Below are positions 1 through 8,309 of a stretch of DNA of 25,189 nucleotides, in pieces (within the stretch, counting starts at the first letter, position 1; every line of letters starts with the position of its first letter). A program made the translations under genes and the position numbers. The notes under the pieces were generated by a model. The model worked only from the letters and a program-made list of their open reading frames with translations. It did no database searches and was not told the DNA's origin. The stretch lies in the NCBI GenBank assembly GCA_944393455.1, contig CALYAH010000084.1, positions 1 to 25,189 on the forward strand, read 5' to 3'. This DNA is from an uncultured Clostridia bacterium (GTDB lineage Bacteria; Bacillota; Clostridia; TANB77; CAG-508).

Positions 1-32
1 TGTTCTATTTTTAGAAACACTTAAGTCTTCGT

Positions 33-1022
33 TTATTTTAAATATGTTTTTAAAAATTCTTCTATTTTATCAAAAGGAATAATATCCATCTTATCATATA
101 AATCTGTATGCACTGCATCTGGAATAATCATTAATTCTTTATTATCTTTATAATTACTATTTTCTGTCATATTTTTAAAAGCATCTTTACTCATATAGCA
201 TGAATGTGCTTTTTCTCCATGTATTACTAAAACAGCACTTCTAATTTCATTAGTATATATTAAAATTGGCATATTCATAAATGACATTGTTCCTGTTACA
301 TTCCATCCATCATTTGAGTTTAAAGACCTTTTATGATATCCACGATTTGTTTTATAGTAATCGTAATAATCTTTCACAAAGAATGGTGCATCTTCAGGAA
401 GTGGATCTACTACTCCACCTGCTCTTTTATATGTTCCTGTTTTGTAATCTTCTGTTCTTTGTGTGTTATATGTTACACGAAGGTTATGTCTTTCTTCTTC
501 ACTATCATTTGCATCAAAATATCCTTTTGCTCCAACTCTTGACATATCATACATTGTAGATGCAACTGCTCCCTTTATTCTTGTATCAATTGCTGCCGTA
601 TTTAGTGCTAATCCTCCCCATCCGCATATACCTATAATACCAATTTTTTCTGAGTCGACACTTTCTTGTACTGATAAAAAGTCCACTGCTGCTTGAAAGT
701 CTTCTGTATTAATATCTGGTGAAGCAACATATCTAGGAGTTCCTGTACTTTCTCCTGTATAAGATGGATCAAATGCTAAGCTTAAAAAACCTCTTTCTGC
801 CATTTCCTGCGCATATAAACCTGATGCTTGTTCTTTCACTGCTCCAAAGGGTCCACATACTGCTATCCCAGGAAGTTTACCTTCTATGTTTTTAGGCTCA
901 TATAGATCGGCAACTAATGTTATTCCAAATCTATTATGAAAAGTTACCTTTCTATGGTTCACCTTTTCACTTTTAGGAAATGTTTTATCCCATTCTTCAG
1001 TTAAATTTAATTTTTCACTCAT
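33..1022 (-). CDS. alpha/beta hydrolase, dienelactone-hydrolase/YcjY-like
   Basis: The 329-residue protein looks like a soluble cytoplasmic alpha/beta hydrolase. A GICGWGG elbow at about residues 131-137 puts Cys133 where the nucleophile sits, as in dienelactone hydrolase-like proteins, instead of the usual Ser. A late His in PDAVHTD (about residue 305) fits the catalytic His, and the CGPFG stretch near residue 58 lies where the oxyanion loop is expected. The substrate cannot be read from the sequence. The start is an ATG preceded by GGGAAG about 8 nt upstream. The gene is divergent from a LysR-type regulator, a common arrangement in which the regulator controls its neighbour. Family assignment is fairly secure; the specific reaction is unknown. 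Confidence 0.85.
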   Translation of the reverse strand: MSEKLNLTEEWDKTFPKSEKVNHRKVTFHNRFGITLVADLYEPKNIEGKLPGIAVCGPFGAVKEQASGLYAQEMAERGFLSLAFDPSYTGESTGTPRYVASPDINTEDFQAAVDFLSVQESVDSEKIGIIGICGWGGLALNTAAIDTRIKGAVASTMYDMSRVGAKGYFDANDSEEERHNLRVTYNTQRTEDYKTGTYKRAGGVVDPLPEDAPFFVKDYYDYYKTNRGYHKRSLNSNDGWNVTGTMSFMNMPILIYTNEIRSAVLVIHGEKAHSCYMSKDAFKNMTENSNYKDNKELMIIPDAVHTDLYDKMDIIPFDKIEEFLKTYLK

Positions 1023-1125
1023 TTTACATCTTCCCTTTCTTTTATAAAATTTAATTTATGAAACTGTTTTAAATTTTTAAACTAAGGAATGCTATCTTTT
1101 TTTCTATTATTATTATAATTCTTAT

Positions 1126-1154
1126 ATTATATAATAGCAAATACTTATTTTAAA
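1126..1154 (-). promoter_or_regulatory. possible promoter of the hydrolase gene
   Basis: On the minus strand there is TTTAAA, a 17-nt spacer and a perfect TATAAT. The -10 is good and the -35 poor. It leaves a leader of about 100 nt. The weak -35 touches the ATATCATGATAT palindrome, which would suit an activator-dependent promoter (inference). Confidence 0.4.
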
Positions 1155-1165
1155 TATCATGATAT
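1154..1165. promoter_or_regulatory. palindromic operator candidate between divergent promoters
   Basis: ATATCATGATAT is a perfect 12-nt palindrome lying exactly between the -35 boxes proposed for the hydrolase (1149-1154) and for the LysR gene (1168-1173). LysR-type proteins bind interrupted dyads in such divergent regions and often repress their own gene. Binding is inferred from position only. Confidence 0.4.
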
Positions 1166-1167
1166 GC

Positions 1168-1196
1168 TTGAAATGTATTTCTTTGTATTATATAAT
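1168..1196 (+). promoter_or_regulatory. sigma-A-type promoter of the LysR gene
   Basis: TTGAAA and a perfect TATAAT are separated by 17 nt. Transcription would start near 1203, about 19 nt before the ATG at 1222, leaving room for the GGAGG site at 1211-1215. Confidence 0.6.
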
Positions 1197-1221
1197 ATTA
1201 ACAAATTTTAGGAGGTCTATT

Positions 1222-2121
1222 ATGGAAATTAGAGTTTTAAGATATTTTTTAGCAGTTGCAAGGGAACAAAATATAACAGTTGCAGCAAATTATTTACATA
1301 TTACCCAACCTACACTTTCTAGACAAATTAAAGAGTTAGAAAATGAATTAGGCTTTCCATTATTAGTTCGTAAAAGTCATAATGTAATATTAACAGAAGA
1401 AGGTATGTTATTTAGAAATCGTGCAGAAGAAATTGTTTCAATGGTAGATAAAACAGAAGATGAATTTAAGGCTATGAAAAATGATATTAGTGGAGATATT
1501 TTTATTGGTACTGCTGAAAGTCATATTATGAAACATATTGCAAAAATCCTAAAAGATTTACAAAATGAATTTCCAAACATTCATTATCATTTAGTAAGTG
1601 GAAATGAACAAGATGTTACTGATTTACTCGATAAAGGCTTACTTGATTTTTGCATTTTAGTACAACCTGCTGATATCAGTAAATATGACTATTTGAATCT
1701 CCCGGATAAGGATGTTTGGGGTGTTGTTATGAAAAAAGATGATGTTCTTGCTCAAAAGCAAGTAATTACACGCTCTGATTTAGTCAATTTGCCTTTAATT
1801 TGTTCAAGACAATCTATTCAAAAAATGGAATATAAAAAGAATAACTTTATAGAATGGTTTGAAGATGATTTTGATAAATTGAATATTGTAAGTACCTTCA
1901 ATTTACCTTACAATGCTTCAATTCTCGTTGACGCAAATATTGGTTATGCTATTACTATCGATAAAGTTATTGATATATCTAATGATAGTAGTGTATGTTT
2001 TAGACCTTTATCTCCAAAATTAGAATCTAAGTTAAATATTGTTTGGAAAAAATATAGCGTTTTTTCTAAACCTGCTGAAAAATTATTACAAAAACTTAAA
2101 TTAACTTTCAAAGAGGATTAA
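1222..2121 (+). CDS. LysR-type transcriptional regulator
   Basis: This 299-residue protein opens with the winged helix-turn-helix typical of the LysR family (MEIRVLRYFLAVAREQN, then ITQPTLSRQIKELENELG within the first 45 residues) and continues into a periplasmic-binding-protein-like effector domain; length is normal for the family. The start at 1222 is chosen over an in-frame ATG at 1159 because AGGAGG lies just before it, the HTH begins directly at it, and the extra upstream residues would cover the promoter. The likely target is the divergent hydrolase gene. The inducer cannot be deduced. Confidence 0.93.
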   Translation: MEIRVLRYFLAVAREQNITVAANYLHITQPTLSRQIKELENELGFPLLVRKSHNVILTEEGMLFRNRAEEIVSMVDKTEDEFKAMKNDISGDIFIGTAESHIMKHIAKILKDLQNEFPNIHYHLVSGNEQDVTDLLDKGLLDFCILVQPADISKYDYLNLPDKDVWGVVMKKDDVLAQKQVITRSDLVNLPLICSRQSIQKMEYKKNNFIEWFEDDFDKLNIVSTFNLPYNASILVDANIGYAITIDKVIDISNDSSVCFRPLSPKLESKLNIVWKKYSVFSKPAEKLLQKLKLTFKED

Positions 2122-2134
2122 AAAATCCTCTTTG
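2109..2134 (+). terminator. hairpin overlapping the LysR stop codon
   Basis: Arms CAAAGAGGATT and AATCCTCTTTG (11 bp) enclose a 4-nt A loop; the TAA stop of the LysR gene lies at the loop edge. A mixed A/T-rich tail follows, so it is a moderate intrinsic terminator. Confidence 0.55.
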
Positions 2135-2205
2135 AAAAACTTTTCTTTATATGTTAAAAACTAAAGTGCTTAAATAAAATTTCTTCCTGTTTATTTTGTT
2201 CTTTT

Positions 2206-2559
2206 CTACCATATTTTTGGTATAAATATTATTAATCCAATAATAGCTGCTCCAATTGCAACTACTAGTACTGCTCCTGCAGATATATCTTTAGCAATTT
2301 TAGCTTTATCATTCTTTTCAGGCATTACCATATCTACCACCGTTTCAATCGCTGTATTAAATAACTCACTTGCTATCACCATGCTAAATAGTAAAATACA
2401 CACAAACCATTCTATTATACTTATTTTAAAAATAAATCCTGCCACTATTACCAATAGCATAATAATTATGTGTATTTTCATATTTCTTTCTGCTTTAAAA
2501 GCTGTTATTATTCCTTCAAAGGCATATTTAAAACTATTAATTATTTTTTTATTTTTCAT
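2206..2559 (-). CDS. dgkA: diacylglycerol kinase family, probably undecaprenol kinase
   Basis: The protein is 117 residues with three hydrophobic segments (about 29-48, 50-65 and 94-114), as in prokaryotic DgkA. The family signature is visible: Glu65, then NTAIE at 68-72 and Asp76, followed by KDISAGAV at about 90-97. In Gram-positive bacteria this family mainly phosphorylates undecaprenol to undecaprenyl phosphate, the carrier for peptidoglycan precursors; that specificity is inferred from the group, not from a residue here. Its start overlaps the end of the upstream PAP2 gene by 11 nt, so translation is probably coupled. The two enzymes act on neighbouring lipid phosphates. Confidence 0.88.
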   Translation of the reverse strand: MKNKKIINSFKYAFEGIITAFKAERNMKIHIIIMLLVIVAGFIFKISIIEWFVCILLFSMVIASELFNTAIETVVDMVMPEKNDKAKIAKDISAGAVLVVAIGAAIIGLIIFIPKIW

Positions 2560-3214
2560 TTTTCTTTTCTCTTTCTAATAAAAATTTTTTTACTATACTT
2601 GTGTATATAACCAAATAAGATATTGATATCATAAATCCTGCTATTACATCACTTGTATAGTGAACTCCTAAATAAATTCTGCTAGTTCCAATGCTTATAA
2701 TTAAAATTGATAAGATAGTGATCAAGCACCACTTTAATTTTACATTTTTAATATTTTTATATGTTAGGTAAATTAAATATCCATAAAAAGCCATGCTAAC
2801 CATAGAATGTCCAGACGGAAAACTATATCCTGTTTCGCTAATCATTCTATATTCTGTTGGACGTGGTCTTTGTACAATATTTTTTAGTAATAAATTTAAT
2901 ATTGTTATAATTCCTAAATTTATAGTTATACTTAAGGCCATTTTTTTATTCTTTATAACAATTAAGAAAATTATACTTAAAGATATTAGTACTATTGCTC
3001 CACCTAATCTAGTAATAAGTTTTGCTATTGGAGTTACAAAATCGGAAATTAAGTAAGTTGATATAATATGATAACCAATCATGTCCCCTGTCATAATTTC
3101 TCTTTCAAAAACATCTTCAGCTATTGCTAAAAATATAATTAAACAAACAAATAGTAATAACCATTTAGAATTATTTTTAACAAAGTTCTTTATCTTTTCT
3201 GTCTTTTGTTCCAT
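2549..3214 (-). CDS. PAP2 family membrane phosphatase
   Basis: A 221-residue membrane protein with about six hydrophobic segments and the full PAP2 signature: KNIVQRPRP (111-119), SGH (134-136) and SRIYLGVHYTSD (178-189), giving the catalytic pair His136 and His185 with Asp189. Such proteins dephosphorylate phosphatidic acid, PgpB substrates or undecaprenyl pyrophosphate (BcrC type) on the outer face of the membrane. Overlap with dgkA favours a role in undecaprenyl phosphate supply, but phosphatidylglycerophosphate phosphatase is possible. AGAGGAAG about 7 nt before the ATG supports the start. Confidence 0.9.
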   Translation of the reverse strand: MEQKTEKIKNFVKNNSKWLLLFVCLIIFLAIAEDVFEREIMTGDMIGYHIISTYLISDFVTPIAKLITRLGGAIVLISLSIIFLIVIKNKKMALSITINLGIITILNLLLKNIVQRPRPTEYRMISETGYSFPSGHSMVSMAFYGYLIYLTYKNIKNVKLKWCLITILSILIISIGTSRIYLGVHYTSDVIAGFMISISYLVIYTSIVKKFLLEREKKNEK

Positions 3215-3261
3215 TTTTATCTTCCTCTTTCATTTTTCATTTTTTACTTTTTTAGTATATC

Positions 3262-3296
3262 ATAAAAGATAGTAATTTTGCACTACTATCTTTTAT
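3262..3296 (-). terminator. hairpin after the ABC transporter gene
   Basis: Thirteen-nt arms ATAAAAGATAGTA and TACTATCTTTTAT surround a 9-nt loop, 8 nt past the stop of the ABC gene. The plus strand has a clean T-run after it and the minus strand a weaker one, so it may work in both directions and separate the ABC gene from the PAP2-dgkA pair. Confidence 0.6.
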
Positions 3297-3303
3297 TTTT
3301 TTA

Positions 3304-5886
3304 TTATTCTGTTCTTAAGGCTTCTACTGGGTCTTTTTTGCTTGCCATTTTAGCTGGTATTAAACCTGCAATTACAGTCAATATCATACTAATTGTAACT
3401 AATATTATAGCTGCCATTGGTTCTACTGTTGCTGTAACAGTTACTCCAGATAAGGCTTTAATAAAGTAATTTATTGGAATTGTTAATAATTCTGTCATTC
3501 CAATTCCGATTAGTCCTGCAATTAACCCGACAATAAAAGTTTCTGCATTAAATACTTTTGAAATATCTCTTTTAGAAGCTCCAATTGCTCTTAAAATACC
3601 TATTTCTTTAGTTCTTTCTAATACTGAAATATAAGTAATAATTCCAATCATTATAGAAGAAACTATTAGAGATATACTAACAAATCCAACTAATGCATAG
3701 CTAATTGCATTAATAATTTGAGTAATTGATTTCATCATAGTACCAACAATATCAGAATAGGTAATTACATTTTCTTCTTTTCCTTCATTTCTTTGCTTTT
3801 CACTATAATCTTCAATGGCTTTTGTAATGTTTTCTTTTCCTTCAAAAGTTTTTGGATAAATTAATATAGAAGATGGCTTTTCTAAATCAACTGAGCCTAA
3901 TTTTGTTAAATTATCTTCATAATTTGCCTCTTGATTTTCTTTGTAAGTTTCCATCATCTTCGCAATCTCTTCTGTTGACATTTGAGAAATAGCCATTTTT
4001 TGCTCTGTTGTTAAATTATTCATATCAAATTGTGCTTTTTCACCCTTTTCTGGAAACTTTAACCCTGTAAATACATTTATATCTGGATTTTCTTTTTGCT
4101 CTTTTACAATTTCTGATTCATTTGTTTTATTTATTACATATTCTTTTAAGTCTTTTAAATAACCAATGCCTCCGCTCATTCCACTTGCTACACTATCTTC
4201 ATTTAGTTTGATGATTCCTACAACTTTTATGCTTTCTGCTTTTTCTATTTGCTCTTTCATATAGTTATCATCATCACTCTTATCAACCCATAATCCATTT
4301 TCTTTTTGATAATAATCAGAATTTAGCATTATTTTAAACGATAAATTTAATAGTTCATCATAGGTATAAGTGGTTTCTTCTGATTCTTCTATAGTTTCTC
4401 CATTTTTAATTTTTTCCATTTTCTCTGCTAATTCTTTTTGATTCTTTAATCCTAAAGAATATAATACATAGTCATTGATTTGGTTTTGATCATTTACTAT
4501 TAACACTACTTCATTGTAGTTTTTAGGCCAACTTCCTGCTACTATATCATACTGTTCATGTAGCAACTCTTCATTATCTAACATTTCTGTCCAAACATCA
4601 GTATTCATAATGCTAATTCCACTACTAGACATTGAACTTTGTGTTGAACTTACCATTCCCATTTCTTCCATAACAGTACTTGGATTTACTCTGACAATTC
4701 CATTTGTTGTATCTTCTTTATACAAATTCAAATTTAAGTTATATTGATATTGTATCGCATTAGAATTTTTAACAATTTCATTATCAGTTTCTTCTAAATA
4801 TTTTTTAAACTCTGTTAGATTATTATTCTCTACTTTATTTGAGATAGTTGCTAACATATCTGTCATGATATCTTGAGAATAAATTTTCCCTTCTTCTATT
4901 TGTTGGTCATCATCTTCTTCTGCCATCATGCTTTCCAACATCGCTGATGTGTCAATAACAGCCTCTTCAATACTTATTGGATAAGAAGATAATGTATCTT
5001 CTTCTACTTTATTAATATAATTTTGAATTCCTGTTGATATAGCAAGAATCAAAGCAATTCCAATAATTCCAATACTACCTGCAAACGAAGTTAAGATGGT
5101 TCTACCTTTTTTTGTCATCAAATTGTTTAAGCTTAAACTTAAAGCTGTTAAAAATTTTATAGAAGTTGCTCTTCTTTCTTTTTCATCATTTGTTTCTTTT
5201 TTATCAGATTTAAATGGATTTGAATCATCTGTAATTACACCATCTAAAATTTTAATAATTCTAGTAGAGTACTTTTCAGCTAATTCCGGATTATGTGTTA
5301 CCATAATAACCAATCTGTCTTTAGCAATTCCTTTTAATATCTCCATAACCTGCTTACTAGTAGCTGTATCTAATGCTCCTGTTGGTTCATCTGCTAAAAT
5401 TATATCAGGATTATTTACCAAAGCTCTTGCGATTGCTACCCTTTGCATTTGTCCACCTGACAATTGATTTGGCTTTTTATTTATCTGTTCTTCTAGCCCC
5501 ACCTCTTTCAATGCTTTAATAGCTCTTTCTCTTCTTTCTTTTTTGTTAACTCCAGACAATGTAAGAGCCAACTCTACATTAGAAAGTATTGTTTGATGAG
5601 AAATCAAATTATAACTTTGAAAAACAAAGCCCACAGAATAATTACGGTATGCATCCCAATCTCTATCTTTAAACTTCTTAGTAGATTTTCCATTAATAAT
5701 TAAATTTCCATCTGTGTATCGGTCTAACCCACCAATAATATTTAATAAAGTTGTTTTTCCACATCCGCTTTGTCCTAAAATAGACACAAATTCACTTTCT
5801 CTAAACTCAATATCTACGCCCTTTAAAGCATGAACTGTTGTATCTCCTGATACATAATCTTTTGTAATATGTTCTAATTTTAACAT
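3304..5886 (-). CDS. MacB-like ABC transporter, fused ATPase and permease
   Basis: This 860-residue protein starts with a LolD/MacB-type ATPase: Walker A GQSGCGKT around 38-45, Q-loop Gln90, signature LSGGQ 142-146, Walker B IILADE 162-167 and switch His198. A membrane segment near 265-285 leads into an extracytoplasmic region of about 450 residues rich in Asp, Glu, Asn and Lys, then an FtsX-like permease with three more segments and the ERTKEIGILRAIGAS loop. This is the MacB topology, where ATP hydrolysis drives a mechanical change across the membrane instead of pore transport; in Firmicutes relatives act in peptide resistance, lipoprotein or cell-wall functions. The extracellular part is much longer than in E. 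coli MacB (648 residues in total). AGGAGG lies about 11 nt upstream of the ATG. The substrate is not evident. Confidence 0.9.
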   Translation of the reverse strand: MLKLEHITKDYVSGDTTVHALKGVDIEFRESEFVSILGQSGCGKTTLLNIIGGLDRYTDGNLIINGKSTKKFKDRDWDAYRNYSVGFVFQSYNLISHQTILSNVELALTLSGVNKKERRERAIKALKEVGLEEQINKKPNQLSGGQMQRVAIARALVNNPDIILADEPTGALDTATSKQVMEILKGIAKDRLVIMVTHNPELAEKYSTRIIKILDGVITDDSNPFKSDKKETNDEKERRATSIKFLTALSLSLNNLMTKKGRTILTSFAGSIGIIGIALILAISTGIQNYINKVEEDTLSSYPISIEEAVIDTSAMLESMMAEEDDDQQIEEGKIYSQDIMTDMLATISNKVENNNLTEFKKYLEETDNEIVKNSNAIQYQYNLNLNLYKEDTTNGIVRVNPSTVMEEMGMVSSTQSSMSSSGISIMNTDVWTEMLDNEELLHEQYDIVAGSWPKNYNEVVLIVNDQNQINDYVLYSLGLKNQKELAEKMEKIKNGETIEESEETTYTYDELLNLSFKIMLNSDYYQKENGLWVDKSDDDNYMKEQIEKAESIKVVGIIKLNEDSVASGMSGGIGYLKDLKEYVINKTNESEIVKEQKENPDINVFTGLKFPEKGEKAQFDMNNLTTEQKMAISQMSTEEIAKMMETYKENQEANYEDNLTKLGSVDLEKPSSILIYPKTFEGKENITKAIEDYSEKQRNEGKEENVITYSDIVGTMMKSITQIINAISYALVGFVSISLIVSSIMIGIITYISVLERTKEIGILRAIGASKRDISKVFNAETFIVGLIAGLIGIGMTELLTIPINYFIKALSGVTVTATVEPMAAIILVTISMILTVIAGLIPAKMASKKDPVEALRTE

Positions 5887-5905
5887 AAATTTAAATTCCT
5901 CCTAT

Positions 5906-5955
5906 TGAGACATGTGGGACAGAGCAAAACTGTCTCATTTCTATGTCGAATTTTG
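5906..5955 (+). repeat. dispersed hairpin repeat, copy A
   Basis: A 32-nt core (5906-5937) has TGAGACA and TGTCTCA arms with TGGGACAGAGC in the loop, followed by a T-rich tail with TGTCGAATTTTG. It is the only copy in this orientation and lies in the leader of the ABC gene, its last arm ending a few bases from the AGGAGG site. With copy B, about 110 nt away, it forms an inverted pair bracketing the ABC promoter. Confidence 0.75.
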
Positions 5956-5993
5956 TTATATTTCCCCCTTAATTTCAATTTTTTTCATTAGCA

Positions 5994-6023
5994 ATTATAT
6001 ACTTCTTATAACATATTTGTAAA
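5994..6023 (-). promoter_or_regulatory. probable promoter of the ABC transporter gene
   Basis: TTTACA, an 18-nt spacer and a perfect TATAAT read on the minus strand. It sits between inverted repeat copies A and B and would give a leader of about 100 nt carrying hairpin copy A. Confidence 0.5.
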
Positions 6024-6044
6024 GAGTAAAAAATACGATATTTT

Positions 6045-6097
6045 CGACAAAATATGACAAAAAAATGAGACAGATTTGCTCTGTCCCCTTTGTTTCA
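6045..6097 (-). repeat. dispersed hairpin repeat, copy B, acting as tcdA terminator
   Basis: The core is 6066-6097. Read on the minus strand it gives GACAGA-gcaaa-TCTGTC extended by outer pairs, followed by CATTTTTTTG, a convincing intrinsic terminator. The TGA stop of tcdA (6095-6097) lies inside its first arm, which here reads TGAAACA instead of TGAGACA. The tail continues to TTTTGTCG. Confidence 0.75.
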
Positions 6098-6799
6098 TTT
6101 TATAATATCTTTTATTACTTCTCCTGCTATAATCAATCCCACCACTGACGGAACAAACGATATGCTTCCTGGTACCTGTTTTTTTTCTTTATTTTCCTCA
6201 GTTGTCTTTGCTAACTTGATTGGTTCTTCTTTTGAATAAACTACTTTGAGTTTTTTAACTCCTCTTGATCTTAGTTCTTTTCTCATGACTTTTGCTAGAG
6301 GACATATACTAGTTTTATAGATGTCTGTTACTTCAAATCTAGTTGGATCTAATTTGTTTCCTGTTCCCATACTAGATATAATAGGGATATTTAGCTTGTT
6401 TGCCCTCATTACTAATTCGATTTTAGCTGTTACTGTATCTACTGCATCTATTATATAATCAACTGTATCATCTAAAATTCCTTGACTATCTGGCATAAAA
6501 AATTCTTGATGAATTTCTACATTTGCTTCTGGATTGATTTCTAAAATTCTTTCTTTTGCTACTTCTACTTTTGGTTTTCCTACTGTTTTTCTTGTACTAA
6601 TTATTTGCCTATTTAAATTTGTTAAGCAAATTTTATCATTGTCTACTAATACAAAACTGCCTACTCCAGCTCTTACTAAGCCTTCAACTACAAATGAACC
6701 TACTCCTCCTATTCCAAATATAGCTACTTTGGAATTTTGCAATTTTTCTATACCTTCTTTTCCTATTAATAATTCTGTTCTTGAAAATTGATTTGACAT
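6095..6799 (-). CDS. tcdA: tRNA threonylcarbamoyladenosine dehydratase (ThiF/E1-like)
   Basis: The 234-residue protein has the E1-like Rossmann motif GIGGVGS at 29-35, the LVDND strand end near 51-55 and NLNRQ around 61-65, where Asn and Arg contact ATP. Together with the absence of a rhodanese or ubiquitin-like partner gene, it fits TcdA (CsdL/YgdL), which adenylates and cyclises t6A37 of tRNA to ct6A. It is slightly shorter than the E. coli protein (about 268). MoeB or ThiF remain alternatives, but no thiamine or molybdopterin genes are nearby. A GGAAATG element precedes the ATG, and a TATAAT-like box at 6846-6851 without a good -35 may be its promoter. Confidence 0.85.
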   Translation of the reverse strand: MSNQFSRTELLIGKEGIEKLQNSKVAIFGIGGVGSFVVEGLVRAGVGSFVLVDNDKICLTNLNRQIISTRKTVGKPKVEVAKERILEINPEANVEIHQEFFMPDSQGILDDTVDYIIDAVDTVTAKIELVMRANKLNIPIISSMGTGNKLDPTRFEVTDIYKTSICPLAKVMRKELRSRGVKKLKVVYSKEEPIKLAKTTEENKEKKQVPGSISFVPSVVGLIIAGEVIKDIIK

Positions 6800-6917
6800 T
6801 TTTATTTCATTTCCTTTTATTTATTTTCTGTTTTTTAATATAAATATTATACTTTTTTATGATAATTAGCAATTTTCCATCTTTCTTACTTACATGAAAT
6901 TTTATTTTAAAATATAT

Positions 6918-8057
6918 TTAAAATTTAATAACTTTTTCCCAATTTAAATTTTCTTTTCCAAAATGTCCATAATTAGTAGTCTGACGGTAAATTGGTTTAC
7001 GCAATTCTAAATAATTAATAATTCCTCTTGGAGTTAAATCAAATTTTTCATATATCTTATTTACAATTTCTTCTTCTGGAATTGTATTTGTGCCATATGT
7101 ATCTACATAAATTGAAATTGGTTTTGCTACTCCTATTGCATAAGAAAATTGAATTTCACACTTTTTAGCATATCCATTTGCCACAATATTTTTAGCAATG
7201 AATCTTGCCATATATGCAGCTGAACGGTCCACTTTTGTAGCATCCTTTCCTGAAAATGCACCACCACCGTGTCTACTATATCCTCCATAAGTATCTACTA
7301 TAATTTTTCTACCTGTTAAACCACTATCTCCTAAAGGTCCTCCTATTACAAATCTTCCTGTAGGATTAATAAAATATTTTGTTTTTTCGTCTAATAATTC
7401 TTTTGGTACAACTTCTTCTATTACCTTTTCTTTAATATCCTTTTTTAATACATTTAAATCTATCTCACTTTTGTGCTGGGTAGATACAACAATAGTGTCT
7501 ACTCTAATTGGTTTATCATCTTCGTATTCAATAGTAACTTGTACTTTTCCATCTGGTCTTAAATAATCAATAATGTTTTGTTTTCTAACTTTTGCTAATG
7601 TCCTAGCTAATTTATGTGCTAAGCTAATTGGTAATGGCATTAATTCTTCGGTCTCATCACATGCAAATCCAAACATAATTCCTTGGTCGCCAGCACCTTC
7701 TGATTCTAGTTCACCTTGTTTTGTTTCTTGTGATTTATCAACTCCTAAAGCGATATCTGGAGATTGTTTTGAAACATTTACTCTAATTTTGCAAGTTCTA
7801 TAATCCATATCTGAATTAGCATCATCATATCCAATATCTTTAATAGCTTGCCTTGCTATTTCTTCAATGTCAATTTCTGCTGTCGAACTAATTTCTCCTG
7901 TTATAAAGATTTCTCCTTTTCCTGCTACAGTTTCACATGCTACTCTTGCATTTTCATCTTTTGCTAAATAAGCATCTAATACACTATCTGATATGTAATC
8001 ACATAGTTTATCTGGATGCCCTTCTGTTACACTTTCTGATGTGAATAGTTTCTTCAT
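6918..8057 (-). CDS. metK: S-adenosylmethionine synthetase
   Basis: This 379-residue enzyme makes SAM from methionine and ATP in the cytosol. It carries GHPDK at 13-17, the hexapeptide GAGDQG at 121-126, GGPLGDSGLTGRK and the glycine-rich GGGAFSGKD loop in the central and C-terminal domains. Length is close to that of other bacterial MetK proteins. The start has AAGGAATG about 9 nt upstream. A SAM-I riboswitch with terminator and a consensus promoter lie directly upstream, so the product SAM represses its own synthase by transcription attenuation. SAM also serves the methyltransferase encoded at 13305-14210. Confidence 0.98.
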   Translation of the reverse strand: MKKLFTSESVTEGHPDKLCDYISDSVLDAYLAKDENARVACETVAGKGEIFITGEISSTAEIDIEEIARQAIKDIGYDDANSDMDYRTCKIRVNVSKQSPDIALGVDKSQETKQGELESEGAGDQGIMFGFACDETEELMPLPISLAHKLARTLAKVRKQNIIDYLRPDGKVQVTIEYEDDKPIRVDTIVVSTQHKSEIDLNVLKKDIKEKVIEEVVPKELLDEKTKYFINPTGRFVIGGPLGDSGLTGRKIIVDTYGGYSRHGGGAFSGKDATKVDRSAAYMARFIAKNIVANGYAKKCEIQFSYAIGVAKPISIYVDTYGTNTIPEEEIVNKIYEKFDLTPRGIINYLELRKPIYRQTTNYGHFGKENLNWEKVIKF

Positions 8058-8102
8058 TTTTTATTTCATTCCTTTCTTCTTTATTTATATGTTTCAAGTA
8101 TC

Positions 8103-8136
8103 AAAAAACCTTTGCACAATGTTTTAGTACAAAGGT
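8103..8136 (-). terminator. riboswitch-controlled terminator ahead of metK
   Basis: On the minus strand AACCTTTGTAC pairs with GTGCAAAGGTT, followed by six T residues. It lies between the SAM-I aptamer and the metK start, about 45 nt before the ATG, as expected for the expression platform. Confidence 0.85.
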
Positions 8137-8157
8137 TAATAATTCGATTTTTTTAAA

Positions 8158-8257
8158 TCATCATCCAAAGTACTTTTCTACTTTGTCGGTATTAGCACCT
8201 TGCTTTTACAGGTTGCTGTGGAGTCATAAAGCCGATTCTCTCGTCCACTCTTGATAA
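8158..8257 (-). promoter_or_regulatory. SAM-I (S-box) riboswitch aptamer
   Basis: The minus strand holds the S-box conserved elements in order: TTATCAAGAG, a GGACGAGAG segment, TATGA, CAGCAACC, AAGGTGCTAATACC and GATGATGA. The last can close helix P1 with the TTATC at the start. Bound SAM should favour the downstream terminator and switch metK off. Confidence 0.93.
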
Positions 8258-8278
8258 CATATATTTTTTTCGGTTATA

Positions 8279-8307
8279 ATTATAATCCATAATCATCATT
8301 ATGTCAA
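8279..8307 (-). promoter_or_regulatory. consensus promoter of the metK riboswitch transcript
   Basis: TTGACA, 17 nt and TATAAT, all matching the sigma-A consensus, read on the minus strand just upstream of the aptamer. The -35 box lies 2 nt past the mnmA stop codon. Confidence 0.85.
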
Positions 8308-8309
8308 TA

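Noticed and set aside
8158..8257. T-box leader ahead of metK
   Set aside because: No T-box core sequence; the S-box elements are all present.
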